From positions 1,984,001 through 2,048,000 of the forward strand of contig JARFIW010001750.1 in assembly GCA_036346225.1 (NCBI GenBank): a DNA stretch of 64,000 nt, given 5' to 3'. Source of the stretch: Platerodrilus igneus. Its lineage: Eukaryota; Arthropoda; Insecta; Coleoptera; Lycidae. The notes beneath the pieces are model-generated. The model was not told the origin of the DNA and searched no databases. It saw only the letters and a list, made by a program, of their open reading frames with translations. This document shows, piece by piece, positions 1 through 10,734 of this stretch. The translations under genes and the position numbers were made by a program. Numbering within the stretch: the first letter of the stretch is position 1; each line of letters begins with the position of its first letter.

Positions 1-940
1 CATCACTTCCGGGCAATTACTACTCCATTTTCTTAATTGAAAACCACCACTAGAGCAAATACTATTCAATTCACCAATTAATTGATTAGCAGCTTCAATC
101 GAATTACATCCAGTGACTAAGTCATCAACATAGGTATCGCTCGCCAATACCGATGACGCGAAAGGAAAATTAATTGATTCTAACCTTGCCAATTCTTGAA
201 CAGTACGCAAGGCCAAAAAAGGCGACGACGAAACTCCATAAGTCACAGTATTTAACTTAAAGTCCATAATAGGATCTGACGGAGAAAATCTCCAGACGAT
301 ACGTTGATAATCACGATGAGTATCTTTAACCAAAATCTGCCGATACATTTGTTTAATGTCAGCTGTAATTACGATAGGATGTACACGAAAGTGCAATAAC
401 AAAACTGCAATGTCCTTTTGCAAAGCAGGACCAATACCCAAGCTATCATTTAACGACTTTCCAGATTGATCCTGACACGAAGCATCGAAAACCACCCGCA
501 ATTTGGTGGTAGTGCTATCCCGCTTATGTACAGCATGATGAGGAATGTAATACATTTTTCATAACCCGACGAATTTTCAGGCAATTTCACTTGAACCATG
601 TGACCGCTTGTCAAATAATCCTCCATAAATTTTTATAATCGAATACAATTCAGGATTTTTAACAAACGACGCTCTAACGACAAAAATCTTTTAATACAAA
701 TTGATCTCGTACCCACAAATGAGGGTTCCGAAATTTTAAAGGGCAAGGACACTACAAAACGACCGTCCTTGTTACGTCTATAACTTTCCACAAATTGATT
801 TTCACACCTTTCTTCTTCAGGAGAAATGTGTTTTTTGAAGGGAATCGACGAATGTCACTGTCTAAGGGTTCAACGAAAGCACACAACGACGTAATCGAAC
901 TATTCGGGAAACGACCTTTCCGTTAAAACCCAACCAAAGG
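1..940 (-). pseudogene. BEL/Pao retrotransposon reverse transcriptase (partial, decayed)
   Basis: On the minus strand about 550 nt read open into the left edge with the BEL/Pao RT pattern: a KLRVVFDAS block near 500, then SLNDSLGIGP, TADIKQMYRQI near 350, TYGVSSSPF near 230 and the catalytic YVDD at about 121-135. This polymerase copies element RNA into cDNA in virus-like particles. Between about 560 and 940 the same protein continues (a RFVVSLPFK segment and an RFLSLERRL segment), but in two other frames, so at least two indels are present. RNase H and integrase must lie left of the window. It follows the protease and Gag segments at 946-2763 in normal gag-pol order. The family call is confident; the copy is non-functional. 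Confidence 0.88.
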
Positions 941-945
941 TTGTT

Positions 946-1656
946 TTAATAAGCAACTGGCTCGTTAGCGACACCCCAACGAGACTCATTCAACAAAACC
1001 TGAGCAAAGATTTCCGCTCCGAGTAGCATGTCAATTTTACCAGGAACATTAAAATTAGGATCAGCTAAGGCCAAACCTCGAGTATGCGACCATTCCTTGA
1101 CCCCTATCGACGACGAAGGTAATTGATTACAAATGTTAGGTAAAATATAACAATCAATTCCATATGCTGGAGACCGTGCTCCCGAGGGGCTGACTACACA
1201 CGATAGTGCACCAGACACCAACGACGAATTCAAGCCAAGTCCTTGAACAGTGACATTGGCTCTCCGTTTCCTTAAACCTAATTTCTGACGGCACCTTTCA
1301 GTCATAAAACTTTCCATGGATCCGTTATCTAATATTACACGAACAGATTGCAATGTTCCTGTATAATCAAGAACCAACACCATTGCCGTAGCTAACAGCG
1401 TGGTTGTGTGTTCTAATGACGTCGAAATCAACGAACTAGTGACAGGTTTTTCATGCACAACCGATGACGACAGATTGTCTTCACTAGGTCTACTAGTAGA
1501 AGTAAGTCTAGGCGCCGCTCTCCGAGGAGACGCTGACCTTTGACGATGGGTTTGTCGGCGTGGCGACACCGATTTTTCTCGTTTATCGAAGTGAAGCAAC
1601 GAATTGTGCGACTGATGACATTTTCTACACGACCAATCTAACGTACAATTATTCAT
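946..1656 (-). CDS. BEL/Pao Gag C-terminus and aspartic protease segment
   Basis: A 236-codon open frame. It begins with a Cys/His knuckle-like stretch (DWSCRKCHQSHNSLLHF, residues 8-24), then an Arg/Ser-rich linker (30-60). A retropepsin-like domain typical of BEL/Pao elements (DUF1758 type) spans about 90-220: the active-site-like motif is VILDNGSMESF near residue 107, where the usual D-[ST]-G is changed to D-N-G, and the later LLGAEIF block (about 211) matches the second conserved region. The protease would cleave the polyprotein during particle maturation. The ATG is probably internal to a longer Gag-Pol frame. The substituted catalytic loop and broken neighbours argue for a dead copy. 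Confidence 0.8.
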   Translation of the reverse strand: MNNCTLDWSCRKCHQSHNSLLHFDKREKSVSPRRQTHRQRSASPRRAAPRLTSTSRPSEDNLSSSVVHEKPVTSSLISTSLEHTTTLLATAMVLVLDYTGTLQSVRVILDNGSMESFMTERCRQKLGLRKRRANVTVQGLGLNSSLVSGALSCVVSPSGARSPAYGIDCYILPNICNQLPSSSIGVKEWSHTRGLALADPNFNVPGKIDMLLGAEIFAQVLLNESRWGVANEPVAY

Positions 1657-2763
1657 CGAATGTGAAGTATTTAAGCATTTGATACAAAGATTTTAAGCTT
1701 TACCACCTCAAATCTTTCTTGAGGGTTTTATCGAGAAACTGCTTACATCTATAAATAGGATGCACAGCTTGACAGAAACTACAATTTTAACATCATTGGT
1801 GGTACTAACTAAAGAAGTTTTAGCCGAAGTGCTAACGAACCTTCCTTTTCTCTTTCTTTTACGGAATCTCGAGATTTTAAGCATGTTCCTGAAGCAATGT
1901 CATTGATTTCCAACACTTTACATTGTTTTCAATGTACAACCTTAAATCTTTGAACGAGGGAATTTCGTCATTATTTCCTAATTCGAAACGCTTTAAAATG
2001 TTTATATCTAATTTTTCGATAACAGATTAAACAACATGAAATCTAATAAATCTATTTCCATCTGCCTTAACGCGAATATATTTTCATCAAAACAACTAAT
2101 TAATTGCCGGAGTTCCGCATGCGAGTCTGAGGAACTGACCTTAGGGCATTTTCGAGAGCATTAAAATATGTTGAAAGTAATAACCTCTTGGACTGAAAAC
2201 GATTAGTAATGATTTTATAGGCTTCCACGTATGCATAATCATTTAATGGCAAGTGTTTTATCAACGCACGACGACTCATCTAATGTATCAACGAGATGGC
2301 AAAATTTTTCAACGGGTGACAAACTGACATTATCATGAATCAACCGCTTATAGATTGCATTGTAACTCTCAAAATCTGATATGCGTCCGGAGAAGCGGGG
2401 ACTGAAAGATGTTTCAAGCGAATTGCACAGTTTGACGAAAAGGAATTATTCATATTTTCCATCTTTGGCTTATTTTCTACCCGATCTAATTCGCATTGTT
2501 CAGCGATAATACGAATATCTAATAGGTAGTCATCGATTTTCACCCTAAGAGCAGAAAATTCATCCAATTGTTCACTTTCTTCATCAAAGAAAATATCCTT
2601 GCAAAAGGATTTGAAAAGCGTTTCAATCTGTTCGACAGTTTTAATCGACGCTCTAATTAAAGCAATCGATACGTCTTCCGGTTGGTTTATCTTACTGTAA
2701 ATGTGATCCAACCTTTTAACTACAAATTTAACTTCAAGAATAGCCTTATCAATTGATATAACC
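1657..2763 (-). pseudogene. BEL/Pao Gag N-terminal region (frameshifted)
   Basis: The first part is open from the ATG at 2763 to about 2400 on the minus strand: a helical, acidic N-terminus. The conserved Gag patch then continues in another frame: PRFSGRISDFESY followed by LIHDNVSLSPVEKF and LVDTLDES (about 2400-2270), and further LRSVPQTRMRNSG near 2130. These are hallmarks of the DUF1759 region of BEL/Pao Gag, which forms the particle shell. Between 1690 and 2130 the frame is interrupted repeatedly and I cannot follow it. It lies directly 5' of the protease segment. Confidence 0.8.
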
Positions 2764-3236
2764 ATATTTGATTAATGATTAATGAACGACAATAAAAATT
2801 AATGTAAAAACAATGCGTAACTCGAATACGCTAAATTACTAATTCATCTACGAAATTAAATTATTAATAGAAAAATGCACCTAACTACAGTGCTAGCCCG
2901 ACAAAGCTTTTAAGGTTTCAAATAAATACCAATAACCCCTTTGTTATACAAGTTGCATGAACCCGAATGGTTCCTCCAACTTGAACGGACAAATAAGGTA
3001 AAGCTTTACAATACAATAACCCCTCATAAATAGTTTAAATAAAAGGATACCGACGACGACCCTAATTTTTGCCACAAAGGATAAGGAATGTATTGTAAAA
3101 TCTACCGTTATAACCAGATGTATTTAGCATTAAATGTGTAAGCAAGATGTTCTTTTCTGTGTAACACGCTTAACCATAATAAAAACTACGACAATTTTAT
3201 AAATTTAAATATAAGGAGCTTATTTAATTAAAGATC

Positions 3237-3700
3237 CGGCTCGAAGGACCAATTTTGTTCACGCGCGGGGGGTCTTATAAATTTATACATCGACTTACCT
3301 CCGCGGTGTTTTGTTGTTCTAAGCTGCAGTTCCTATTCTTTCCACCAAGTGGACTGTATGCGAGTTGAGTCTATGTTACGTAACACTTGCACTATGTTTT
3401 TTAGGGTTTAACAACGAAAGTCTGGGGCTCTTGACTAACTTACGGTACACTGAACGAAGAAACCGACGACCGTTCTGCTTCAATATCCATAAGCAAGTGT
3501 CTGTTCACTACTCTGTCCACCTTATTCACAAATGCACAAGGAATTTTTATGGCAGGATATAAGGGAACAAGGGATGACAGTTTTACTACTAGATTTACGA
3601 CTACAAAATTTACGACTTAAAATTAAACACGCAAACGTGCGACAAAGAGACCGAACAAGAATCCTGATTTGTTTTGTAGGCCTTTAGTGGGTAAGTACAA
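3237..3700 (-). mobile_element. BEL/Pao 5' LTR and primer-binding site
   Basis: On the minus strand the sequence TTGGTCCTTCGAGCCGGA (about 3238-3254) is a primer-binding-site-like motif as found after the 5' LTR in insect BEL/Pao elements. It is immediately preceded, in element orientation, by a sequence ending GTGAACA at 3256, a plausible LTR 3' end. The LTR then extends rightwards; its outer edge was not found because the partner LTR is outside the window, so the end coordinate is a guess. A short plus-strand ORF here (3365-3562) is probably chance. Confidence 0.6.
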
Positions 3701-3784
3701 CTATAGATGAAACACTGGGGTCTTGTTTCTGTTTAATAATCCTTAAACGAATTCTACATCGTTTATTTCACGATGCTGGGACCG

Positions 3785-3843
3785 GACCAGGGCCCTTTAA
3801 TGTTTGTGGCCCCTGCATTGCGGGGGCCTTAATTACGCCACTG
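3785..3843. repeat. hAT-like terminal inverted repeat end
   Basis: Read on the minus strand from 3843 the sequence starts CAGTGGCGTAATTAAGGCC and continues GC-rich with a local palindrome (GGCCCCTGCATTGCGGGGGCC type). A CAGTGGCG start is common among hAT-like ends. I did not find the partner end or an 8-bp duplication, so this is an orphan terminus. Confidence 0.35.
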
Positions 3844-4479
3844 CGTCTAGGTCCTTTGACATTTCTGCTGGGTTTAGTGTACAGTAAGGATAAATAATTT
3901 TATGATTTTTTTGTGTAAAAAATGCAGGCTCCTACATGTTTGTCTGGTTTATTTGGTATGACTGAAAGCCAAGTTAAATGAGAGACGCGTACTTGTTATT
4001 CGTTTGTCAGATTATTCCTAAAGAATGATACGATTGAAATGACAATTAATTAGGGTGGTACTTGACTGCCTATGTATATCGGAACAATCTACATTAAAAG
4101 GAGAGTAAATAAAAATGGTGATGTTGATTTTGTTAATAATGTTGAAGCATTTTTCTTAACGGAAAGGAAACCTATAATGTAAGAGATTTTAGTCAGCTCA
4201 CTAAAATAATATTTGTGTTTTAATGCACATGATTCAAAGTAATTAAACATTGCAGAATGTGATTATCATTTAAAAATTATTTTCATTTTTGCAATTTAGA
4301 ATGTGAATACTGCTGAAGCATCTATTTAGAATATTTAATTATAAAAGTATTATACGGAAAACAATCAATTTGATTACTTAGAACTTGAAATAATATAACT
4401 AACTTTATTCGTTTTAATGATGATGCCACTATAAAAGAATTAAAAACATTGAATTAATATTAAAGCGTATTCTCCCAAA
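3844..4479. other. AT-rich stretch without recognised features
   Basis: No coding similarity, inverted repeat or terminal motif was recognised here. Confidence 0.5.
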
Positions 4480-5580
4480 TTATTTTATTAAATTGAACTT
4501 AAAAGCGATCAGATCAAGATCTATCTTAATCTGTTTATCATATTTAAGCCTCGGTTTGTCTTTACTGTTTTTGTTCATCATACTTCCCTCTGATATTAAG
4601 TTAATCAATCCTGTATATGTCAGAATATGTCCAATCGTCCTATATCTTTTTGTTTCATTTTGCCACATGGCTCATCACCAATGTTCTTCAACATTTCTTA
4701 ATTTGACACCCGATCTACCCACCTAAACTGTAAAACTCATCTGTAACACCACAATTTGAAGCCTATTAGTCCATTTTTTTCAGAGCTGTTTATCATTCCT
4801 GTTTCAGTCACATACAAAAACTTTCAGAAGTGTTTTAAATCTACTTTTGATGTCGTCAAATTTTTCTTTACCACAAATGCTTTTCTTGCCTAACCATCCT
4901 ACACTTTGTCTTCTTTGCTTCTACCATTCCTAGTTATCTTACTCTCATGCAAAAGAATTTCTCTACTTCTTTCAATGTTTTATCTCCCCATCTTGTGTTC
5001 ACTGCTTCACTTGATCTTATACAACTGCATTCTCACATTTGTTTTACTTTTATTAATGTTCATCATATAATCATTTTTCAAAATGGATTCCATACTATTC
5101 AAGAAATCTAGACTTACTGATTTGGATAAAATGACAATCTCATCTGCAAATCCTTCATGTCCTAATTTCTTCCGCTAGAAGTTTAACGCCTTTCCCAAAT
5201 TTTACTTTCATTTCTTAAATTGCTTGTTCTATGTATATGTTAAACAGTATAAGCGATAGGCTACAACCCTACTTCACTCCCTTATGAACTCTTGCTTTAT
5301 ATCCATCGACTGTAATCACCACAGTCTGTATTCTGTACAAATTGTAGATAACCCTTTGTTCTTTATATTTTACTTTACATATTTCCATAATTCCGAAGAG
5401 TTTGATACAATCAGCATTGTCAAAGGCTCTTTCTACATCAATAAAAGCAAAAAATGTAGATTTGTTTTTCTTATTCATGTTCTCCAAGATGCCATACTTA
5501 ATATAGCTTCATGTGTTCCATTTCTTAAAAAGCCGAACTGGTTTTTATTCAATTCCCTTTCTAAGAAATCAATTTGCCCA
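4480..5580 (-). pseudogene. LINE reverse transcriptase and C-terminal fragment
   Basis: Minus strand. From right to left: NQFGFLRNGTHEAILSM (about 5550-5500), then the RT finger/palm segment FAFIDVERAFDNADC with the first catalytic Asp (5480-5420), YNLYRIQTVVI, a decayed GVRQGC-like block at about 5270, a broken ADDI-like region near 5130, and a C-terminal piece TIGHILTYTGLINLISEGS followed by KDKPRLKYDKQIK (4650-4500). This is the same LINE type as the copy at 45059-46400. Stops and frameshifts separate all blocks. The 5' part (endonuclease) is missing, as expected of a 5'-truncated retrotransposition product. Confidence 0.8.
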
Positions 5581-5945
5581 TGTTATCATCCTCAGTACTG
5601 ATACAGTGGATTCATCTTGGCAAATTATTTCTGGCAGAAAACTATCAAGTATTGGCAGTCAAGGTCTATGGTTCGAGGATTCTAATAAGAAGAAACTTAT
5701 TTTAGGATGCCATTCAGTTGCTCAATCCCCTGGTGTAAAAATTTGTAGTATTATGTCAGCATTACATTCCATAAGTGGGTGCGATACAACTAATAGGGTA
5801 GGGAACAAAACGCAGTGTTTAAAAGCTGCATCGTTGGATTTTGTACAAAGTGCTTTTGCATATTTGGGAAATCTATATTTAAGTGCTAAAAGGAATTGGA
5901 AGCGGTTTGTACATACCTTTTTTCAAAAAAAATTTAACTGCCGAT
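5581..5945 (+). pseudogene. Fragment of XPG/FEN-like nuclease-type ORF
   Basis: Plus-strand frame reading VIILSTDTVDSSW, then KICSIMSALHSISGCDTTN and RVGNKTQCLKA. Insect and cnidarian hypothetical proteins share a DTD...ALHALTGCDTTS..G.K pattern that resembles the metal-binding core of XPG/FEN-type nucleases. The first block is altered (the second Asp of the usual DTD pair is displaced) and the frame ends at 5945 with no recognisable continuation. It abuts the 5' end of the LINE fragment, so it is likely a relic joined by TE insertion. Assignment comes from pattern memory only. Confidence 0.4.
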
Positions 5946-6359
5946 GAACTTCGGTATAAATTAATTTCACAAAATATAGGGTTTTAATTTAATAAAGGTA
6001 ATATGTACATCAAATGCTTTACATTTATGTCTTTTAAGGGCTACGGTACAAATATATTTATGAAAAAATGTTCTTCAATCACAGTTTGCACAGATTGATT
6101 ACACTTTATTTGGATATGAAGTACAAAATGGTAATTTTTGCCCACATTGAATGATAAAGCAACTGTTGCCAGAGTCTCTGATTCCGTTCTGTAAATGTAA
6201 ATGAAACTGCCGAACAATGTCTTGCAGTTGCAAAAGATCAGATTTAACTTGCATTCCGTAGTGTAAGTGTGTAAACAATGATTGCCAAAATAAAAATTGT
6301 TAATCATTTTTCTTCGTTTTGCATATTAATATAGAATTTCCTCCTGTTTATTGAACGTT

Positions 6360-7098
6360 TGTTACGTGCCAATCAAATTGGCCCTTTAACATTGTTTTAG
6401 GTTAATTTTGATGTGCGAAAGTTTCGCGCCACAATTTCAAAAGACTCGGGGCGCGCATTTCCGTTACGTCACAGTGCGTTTGCGCCAGATCGCGCGACGC
6501 GAGTGGAGTAGGGAAAAGTGGTGAGAAGTTTCCGTTAGACGCTTGAGCGGGACTTTTTGCCTGAACCTTCGAGTGGAGTGGACGGTTGAGGTATCGTATC
6601 GTGCCTTTAGCTTTATCTATGTAGATTCCCTTGCCTAATTATCTTGTTTGTCACCCTATACCTGGTTCCCGTCTTTCCCTGCATAGGTAGAAGAAATTTG
6701 CAGCCGCCTAGGCGAACCGTACTGCACGACCCGAGATGAACGAGCCCATGACTGCCGTAGCTGGTCGGAGCGCGTGAAGGAACATTGGCAGGAGTCACCA
6801 TCTTTAATTGCCTAAAAAGGGCCTTCAGTAGCCCTGATGGACTTTAGAGAAGCCAACTTTAACTCAATCCCGCCGGATTTCTTATGTGAGTACTCACTTT
6901 GTTAATTTGTTCGCTATTACAATCTATTGTCTTAAATTTATATATTTTTCCGATAATTGAGTCTTAATTTTGTGCATTGGTGACGTCATTGGCAGATGAG
7001 CGCGCCCAAAATCTGTATAAGATTAGCGCTACCACCTGCCGATGGTGTCTAGTAAACCCCGCTTGCGCTGTTGTATTTATGAACGTTTAAATGTAAGA
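6360..7098 (+). repeat. Left LTR of the non-autonomous element
   Basis: 739 bp, TGTTACGTGCC...AAATGTAAGA. The 5' third is CpG-rich (TTTCGCGCC, GATCGCGCGACGCGAG). Near the 3' end a TATA-like TGTATAAGATTAG (about 7014-7026) is followed by a conserved GTCTAGTAAACCCCGC; a TGACGTCA CRE-type palindrome lies at about 6980. These look like the LTR promoter. Confidence 0.85.
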
Positions 7099-9744
7099 AT
7101 CGCCGTCCAACGTGTTTTTCCATTCTCCTCACAATTTACCTAATATTTTTCTGTTCTCACCATCAATTAGTTAACTTTGATTACTTATTCCCTCTCTCAT
7201 ACAGTATATAATCTCTTACACGTTTAACTTTACTTACCTTAAATTAGCTATCTTTTTCTTTTGGTTGACTTTTCCTTGACCATACCCTTACTTATATATC
7301 ACTTCATTCTCTACACCCCCAATATAACTCTGTCGTTTCATTTAATTAATCTTAGAACTTTTCCTACAGCATATTATTTGGTTTTTAGTATTTTTTCTTA
7401 CGTCATTTAATTTTGTGTGGTAATTGTCGTAACTTTGGTTGTAATAACTCATTGAATTTTTATGATTGGTTTTAGCTGATGTTAGAGTGAATGCTTTCTT
7501 CTTTGGGCTCACATAGGAGCCGCGGCCTATGCCATTGTAAGAAATAGTTCATATTCGCAGTTGCAAAAAACTAGGATTGTCTATTCCATGTGTTTTTCCT
7601 CTGAATTATTACAGTCGCCCACATTATACTATAGCATTATTTGTTTCTTTTTTCTATTAAATCAACATAACCTTATAATCATTTTTTTTCATTGTTTTTT
7701 ATTGAACTTTGTGGTGAGGTGCTATTGTTTCTTATTGATATCTTATTAAATTCCCGGTTGTTTTAGCATATTGGAACAGTGTACCTGTATTTAACTGCTT
7801 ATAATTAGGCATTTTTGTGTGTTTAGGGTGCTACCGTTTTGAAAAACTACCTTAAAACAGTTTGTTTTTGTGTGTTTGTATCTGCAATGATACTTTTAAG
7901 TTGTTGTGTCAACTTTTGTCTGATTTTCTTATCGTAGTGGATGCACTCGTTAGGAAAATGATCGTACTAGTTCTCTTAGGAGCCTAGTGAATTTCAACTT
8001 ATGATATACCTTATCTTGTCGGATTAATATCGCAGGTGGTCCTTCAGACTGCGCTATGTTTTAACAGGGACAACTCTCTACCTTCTCTCGGACGCTTGTC
8101 CAAAAACTATACTTTTTCTTATCCCGCTGTCTCCGCTATGCCTTATTCTTCTTTCGGTGGACCTGTTCTTGTCCCGGAACACTCGTCTACCACATAAGAG
8201 TGAAGTTCCCTCACTCCGAGCTACTGGCCACATTGGTTGGTTGAGTAGCGCTTTGCTATTCACCTTTTTCTGTCTCTTTTGCTCAGTGCGAGCCCTTCCT
8301 CTACTTTCTTCTACCTGGAAGTGCCTCTTATGCATTCCAAATAACCAACCTCACTCTTTTTACCGTTCCTGTTTCTCTGCCTTTTCATTTCCGTTAGTCA
8401 CCATGTGGTTGCGCGGAAGGTTTTCACAGACACCTGGACACCGTCTCTGGGAATTTTTCGTGAGGTCATGCGGTGCCGCTGTCAGCGCATGGGCCCTAGC
8501 AGTGAAGGTATGTATGAGTGTGTGAATGTGTGAGTGGATGTGTATATCGTTATATACCGTGTGGGTATCGGGTGATCGTATCACCGATATCAATTAACGC
8601 CGGGTGCAGGAATGCACCCAAATGTCTTTGCCGGTCCCTCGTGCCGTTTATTGTAAACGGACCTGTTTCACAGGTTGCTCTTTTTAGAGGGTGCGAGAAA
8701 ATGCCCATTTAACGACTCCACGGAGTCACTCTATCTTTACCTTTATCTATTGTCTTTGATAATAATTAAGTTAATACCTTTGCCTTATTTATTATCTTAG
8801 ATAATAACCTTAGTTTAGTATCGTTATCTTACTGACTACCGTTAGTAATAACTTTGAGTTAATTTCGCGTTATCTTACCTGTTATCTTTAGTAATAACTT
8901 TTGTTTAATATCGCGTTACCTTACCTACTATCTCTAATAATAACTTGAGCTTAATATCGCGTTATCTTACCTAGTATCTCAAATAATAACTAAAGCTTAA
9001 TGCCGTTATCTTGTCTATTACCTTTGAGGATAACAATTTCAGCTTAATATCGTTATCTTATCTACTATCTTTAACAACAATTTGAGATCTTGTCTTATCT
9101 TTTTATCTTCCTAACGCCTGGTATTTATGACCAGACGTGGGAATTATTTTTCTTGAATTTAAGTGAAAAAGCTAACCCGATATAGAAATGTAATTTGTTA
9201 GGTTATCCATGTAAGGATTTAGTAGAGTGGTATTTTCGGTAAATTTGTTGATTCACAACCATGTCATGGACAAGTTTTAATGTGTATCGTTAGTAAGCCA
9301 AAGTACCAGTAGCAAAATTTGCTAGAGTGTAGAGTGACTCACTCTATGAACATTTTTAAAATTTGGGCATTTTTTACCAATAAAGAACAGTTTTGATGCA
9401 GCGCTCATGTGTGTTGCACGTAAGAACTTTAATGTTAGCTTTAGTTTAGATAGGTTAGGCGACTTGTCGCATCCGTTTTAGTTTAAGTAGTGTTTCATGC
9501 TCCCCGACAAATTTGTGCTGTCGATCATTAGTGTAGTCAAAAACAATGGGGCTACATTTTCCGTTTCTTGGTAATTCGGTAGACGGGTTATTGGTCGAAA
9601 AAACCAGGTGGCGCCTTATATAAACATTTTGTAGGTTTTAAGTTAGGTTTTACATAGGGTAGTTAGGACTTAGATTTTAAGCTGTTACTGTGCTAACAGA
9701 CTTTTCTTTTTATTAAGTTTTTTCTTTTGTGGCTTTGTCGCGAT
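7099..9744 (+). mobile_element. Non-coding interior of the LTR element
   Basis: Begins with ATCGCCGTCCAACGTG, similar to the GGCGCCCAACGTGG motif at about 29000. No RT, protease, integrase or Gag motif in any frame; the longest plus-strand frame (8157-8525) shows no recognisable family. The 3' half holds a degenerate tandem array (8730-9095). Confidence 0.7.
8730..9095. repeat. Degenerate tandem repeat, period about 57 bp
   Basis: Six to seven diverged copies built around TATCTTTAATAATAACTT and TTTAATATCGCGTTATCTTAC. Units are AT-rich with a recurring ATCGCGTTA core. It lies within the LTR element. Confidence 0.7.
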
Positions 9745-10490
9745 TGTTACGTGCCAATCAAATTGGCCCTTTAACATTGATTTAGGTTAATTTTGATGTG
9801 CGGAAGTTTCGCGCCACAATTTCAAAAGACTCGGGGCGCGCATTTCCGTTACGTCACAGTGCGTTTGCGCCAGATCGCGCGACGCGAGTGGAGTAGGGAA
9901 AAGTGGTGAGAAGTTTCCGTTAGACGCTTGAACGGGGCTTTTTGCCTGAACCTTCGAGTGGAGTGGACGGTTGAGGTATCGTATCGTGCCTTTAGCTTTA
10001 TCTATGTAGATTCCCTTGCCTAATTATCTTGTTTGTCACCCTATACCTGGTTCCCGTCTTTCCCTGCATAGGTAGAAGAAATTTGCAGCCGCCTAGGCGA
10101 ACCGTACTGCACGACCCGAGATGAACGAGCCCATGACTGCCGTAGCTGGTCGGAGCGCTTGAAGGAACATTGGCAGGAGTCACCATCTTTAATTGCCTAA
10201 AAAGGGCCTTCAGTAGTCCTGATGGACTTTAGAGAAGCCAACTTTAACTCAATCCCGCCGGACGCCGGATTTCTTATGTGAGTACTCACTTTGTTAATTT
10301 GTTCGCTATTATAATCTATTGTCTTAAATTTATATATTTTTCCGATAATTGCGTCTTAATTTTGTGCATTGGTGACGTCATTGGCAAATGAGCGCGCCCA
10401 AAATCTATATAAGATTAGCGCTACCAACTGCCGATGGTGTCTAGTAAACCCCGCTTGCGGTGTTGTATTTATGAACTTTTAAATGTAAGA
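9745..10490 (+). repeat. Right LTR of the non-autonomous element
   Basis: 746 bp, matching the left LTR over its full length, including the TATA-like TCTATATAAGATTAG near 10403 and the CRE-like TGACGTCA. It carries an extra GACGCC unit near 10260 that is also present in the solo copy at 41717, so the left LTR probably lost it. Confidence 0.85.
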
Positions 10491-10734
10491 CGTTCAATCA
10501 ATCAGTTATTAACAATAAATGTTTTTGCTATTAATAATTTTTGTTTTTATTTTATTTAAGAACCCATCATTACTTTCATCATTAAAAATCGAACTATTTT
10601 GACTAAAATTGAACCATAAAATGGAGTGACAAATAATTGCTTTATAGCGCGATATTTAAGCTATTTAGTTGCATGCTGAAGGAACTGTTTACAATATATA
10701 ATCAATGTATGACAACGACCACAAAATAAAATAA

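Larger units (their letters stand above)
6360..10490 (+). mobile_element. Complete non-autonomous LTR retrotransposon
   Basis: Two nearly identical direct repeats (6360-7098 and 9745-10490) flank a 2,646-bp interior with no gag, pol or RT similarity. The repeats start TGTTAC and end GTAAGA (imperfect inverted termini). The element is flanked by a 4-bp duplication CGTT (6356-6359 and 10491-10494). A primer-binding-like CGCCGTCCAACGTG follows the left LTR. By eye the two LTRs differ at roughly 2 percent of positions plus a 6-bp indel, so insertion is fairly recent. Size and lack of coding fit a LARD-like element mobilised in trans. Orientation is inferred from the PBS-like site and a TATA-like motif; no clear polypurine tract precedes the right LTR. 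Confidence 0.82.

Noticed and set aside
6613..6801. 62-codon minus-strand frame repeated at 9998-10186
   Set aside because: Identical because it lies in both LTRs; the solo LTR copy breaks it and it has no known domain.
8157..8525. 122-codon plus-strand frame in the LTR element interior
   Set aside because: No family resemblance, overlaps an equally long antisense frame, and lies in an otherwise non-coding interior.
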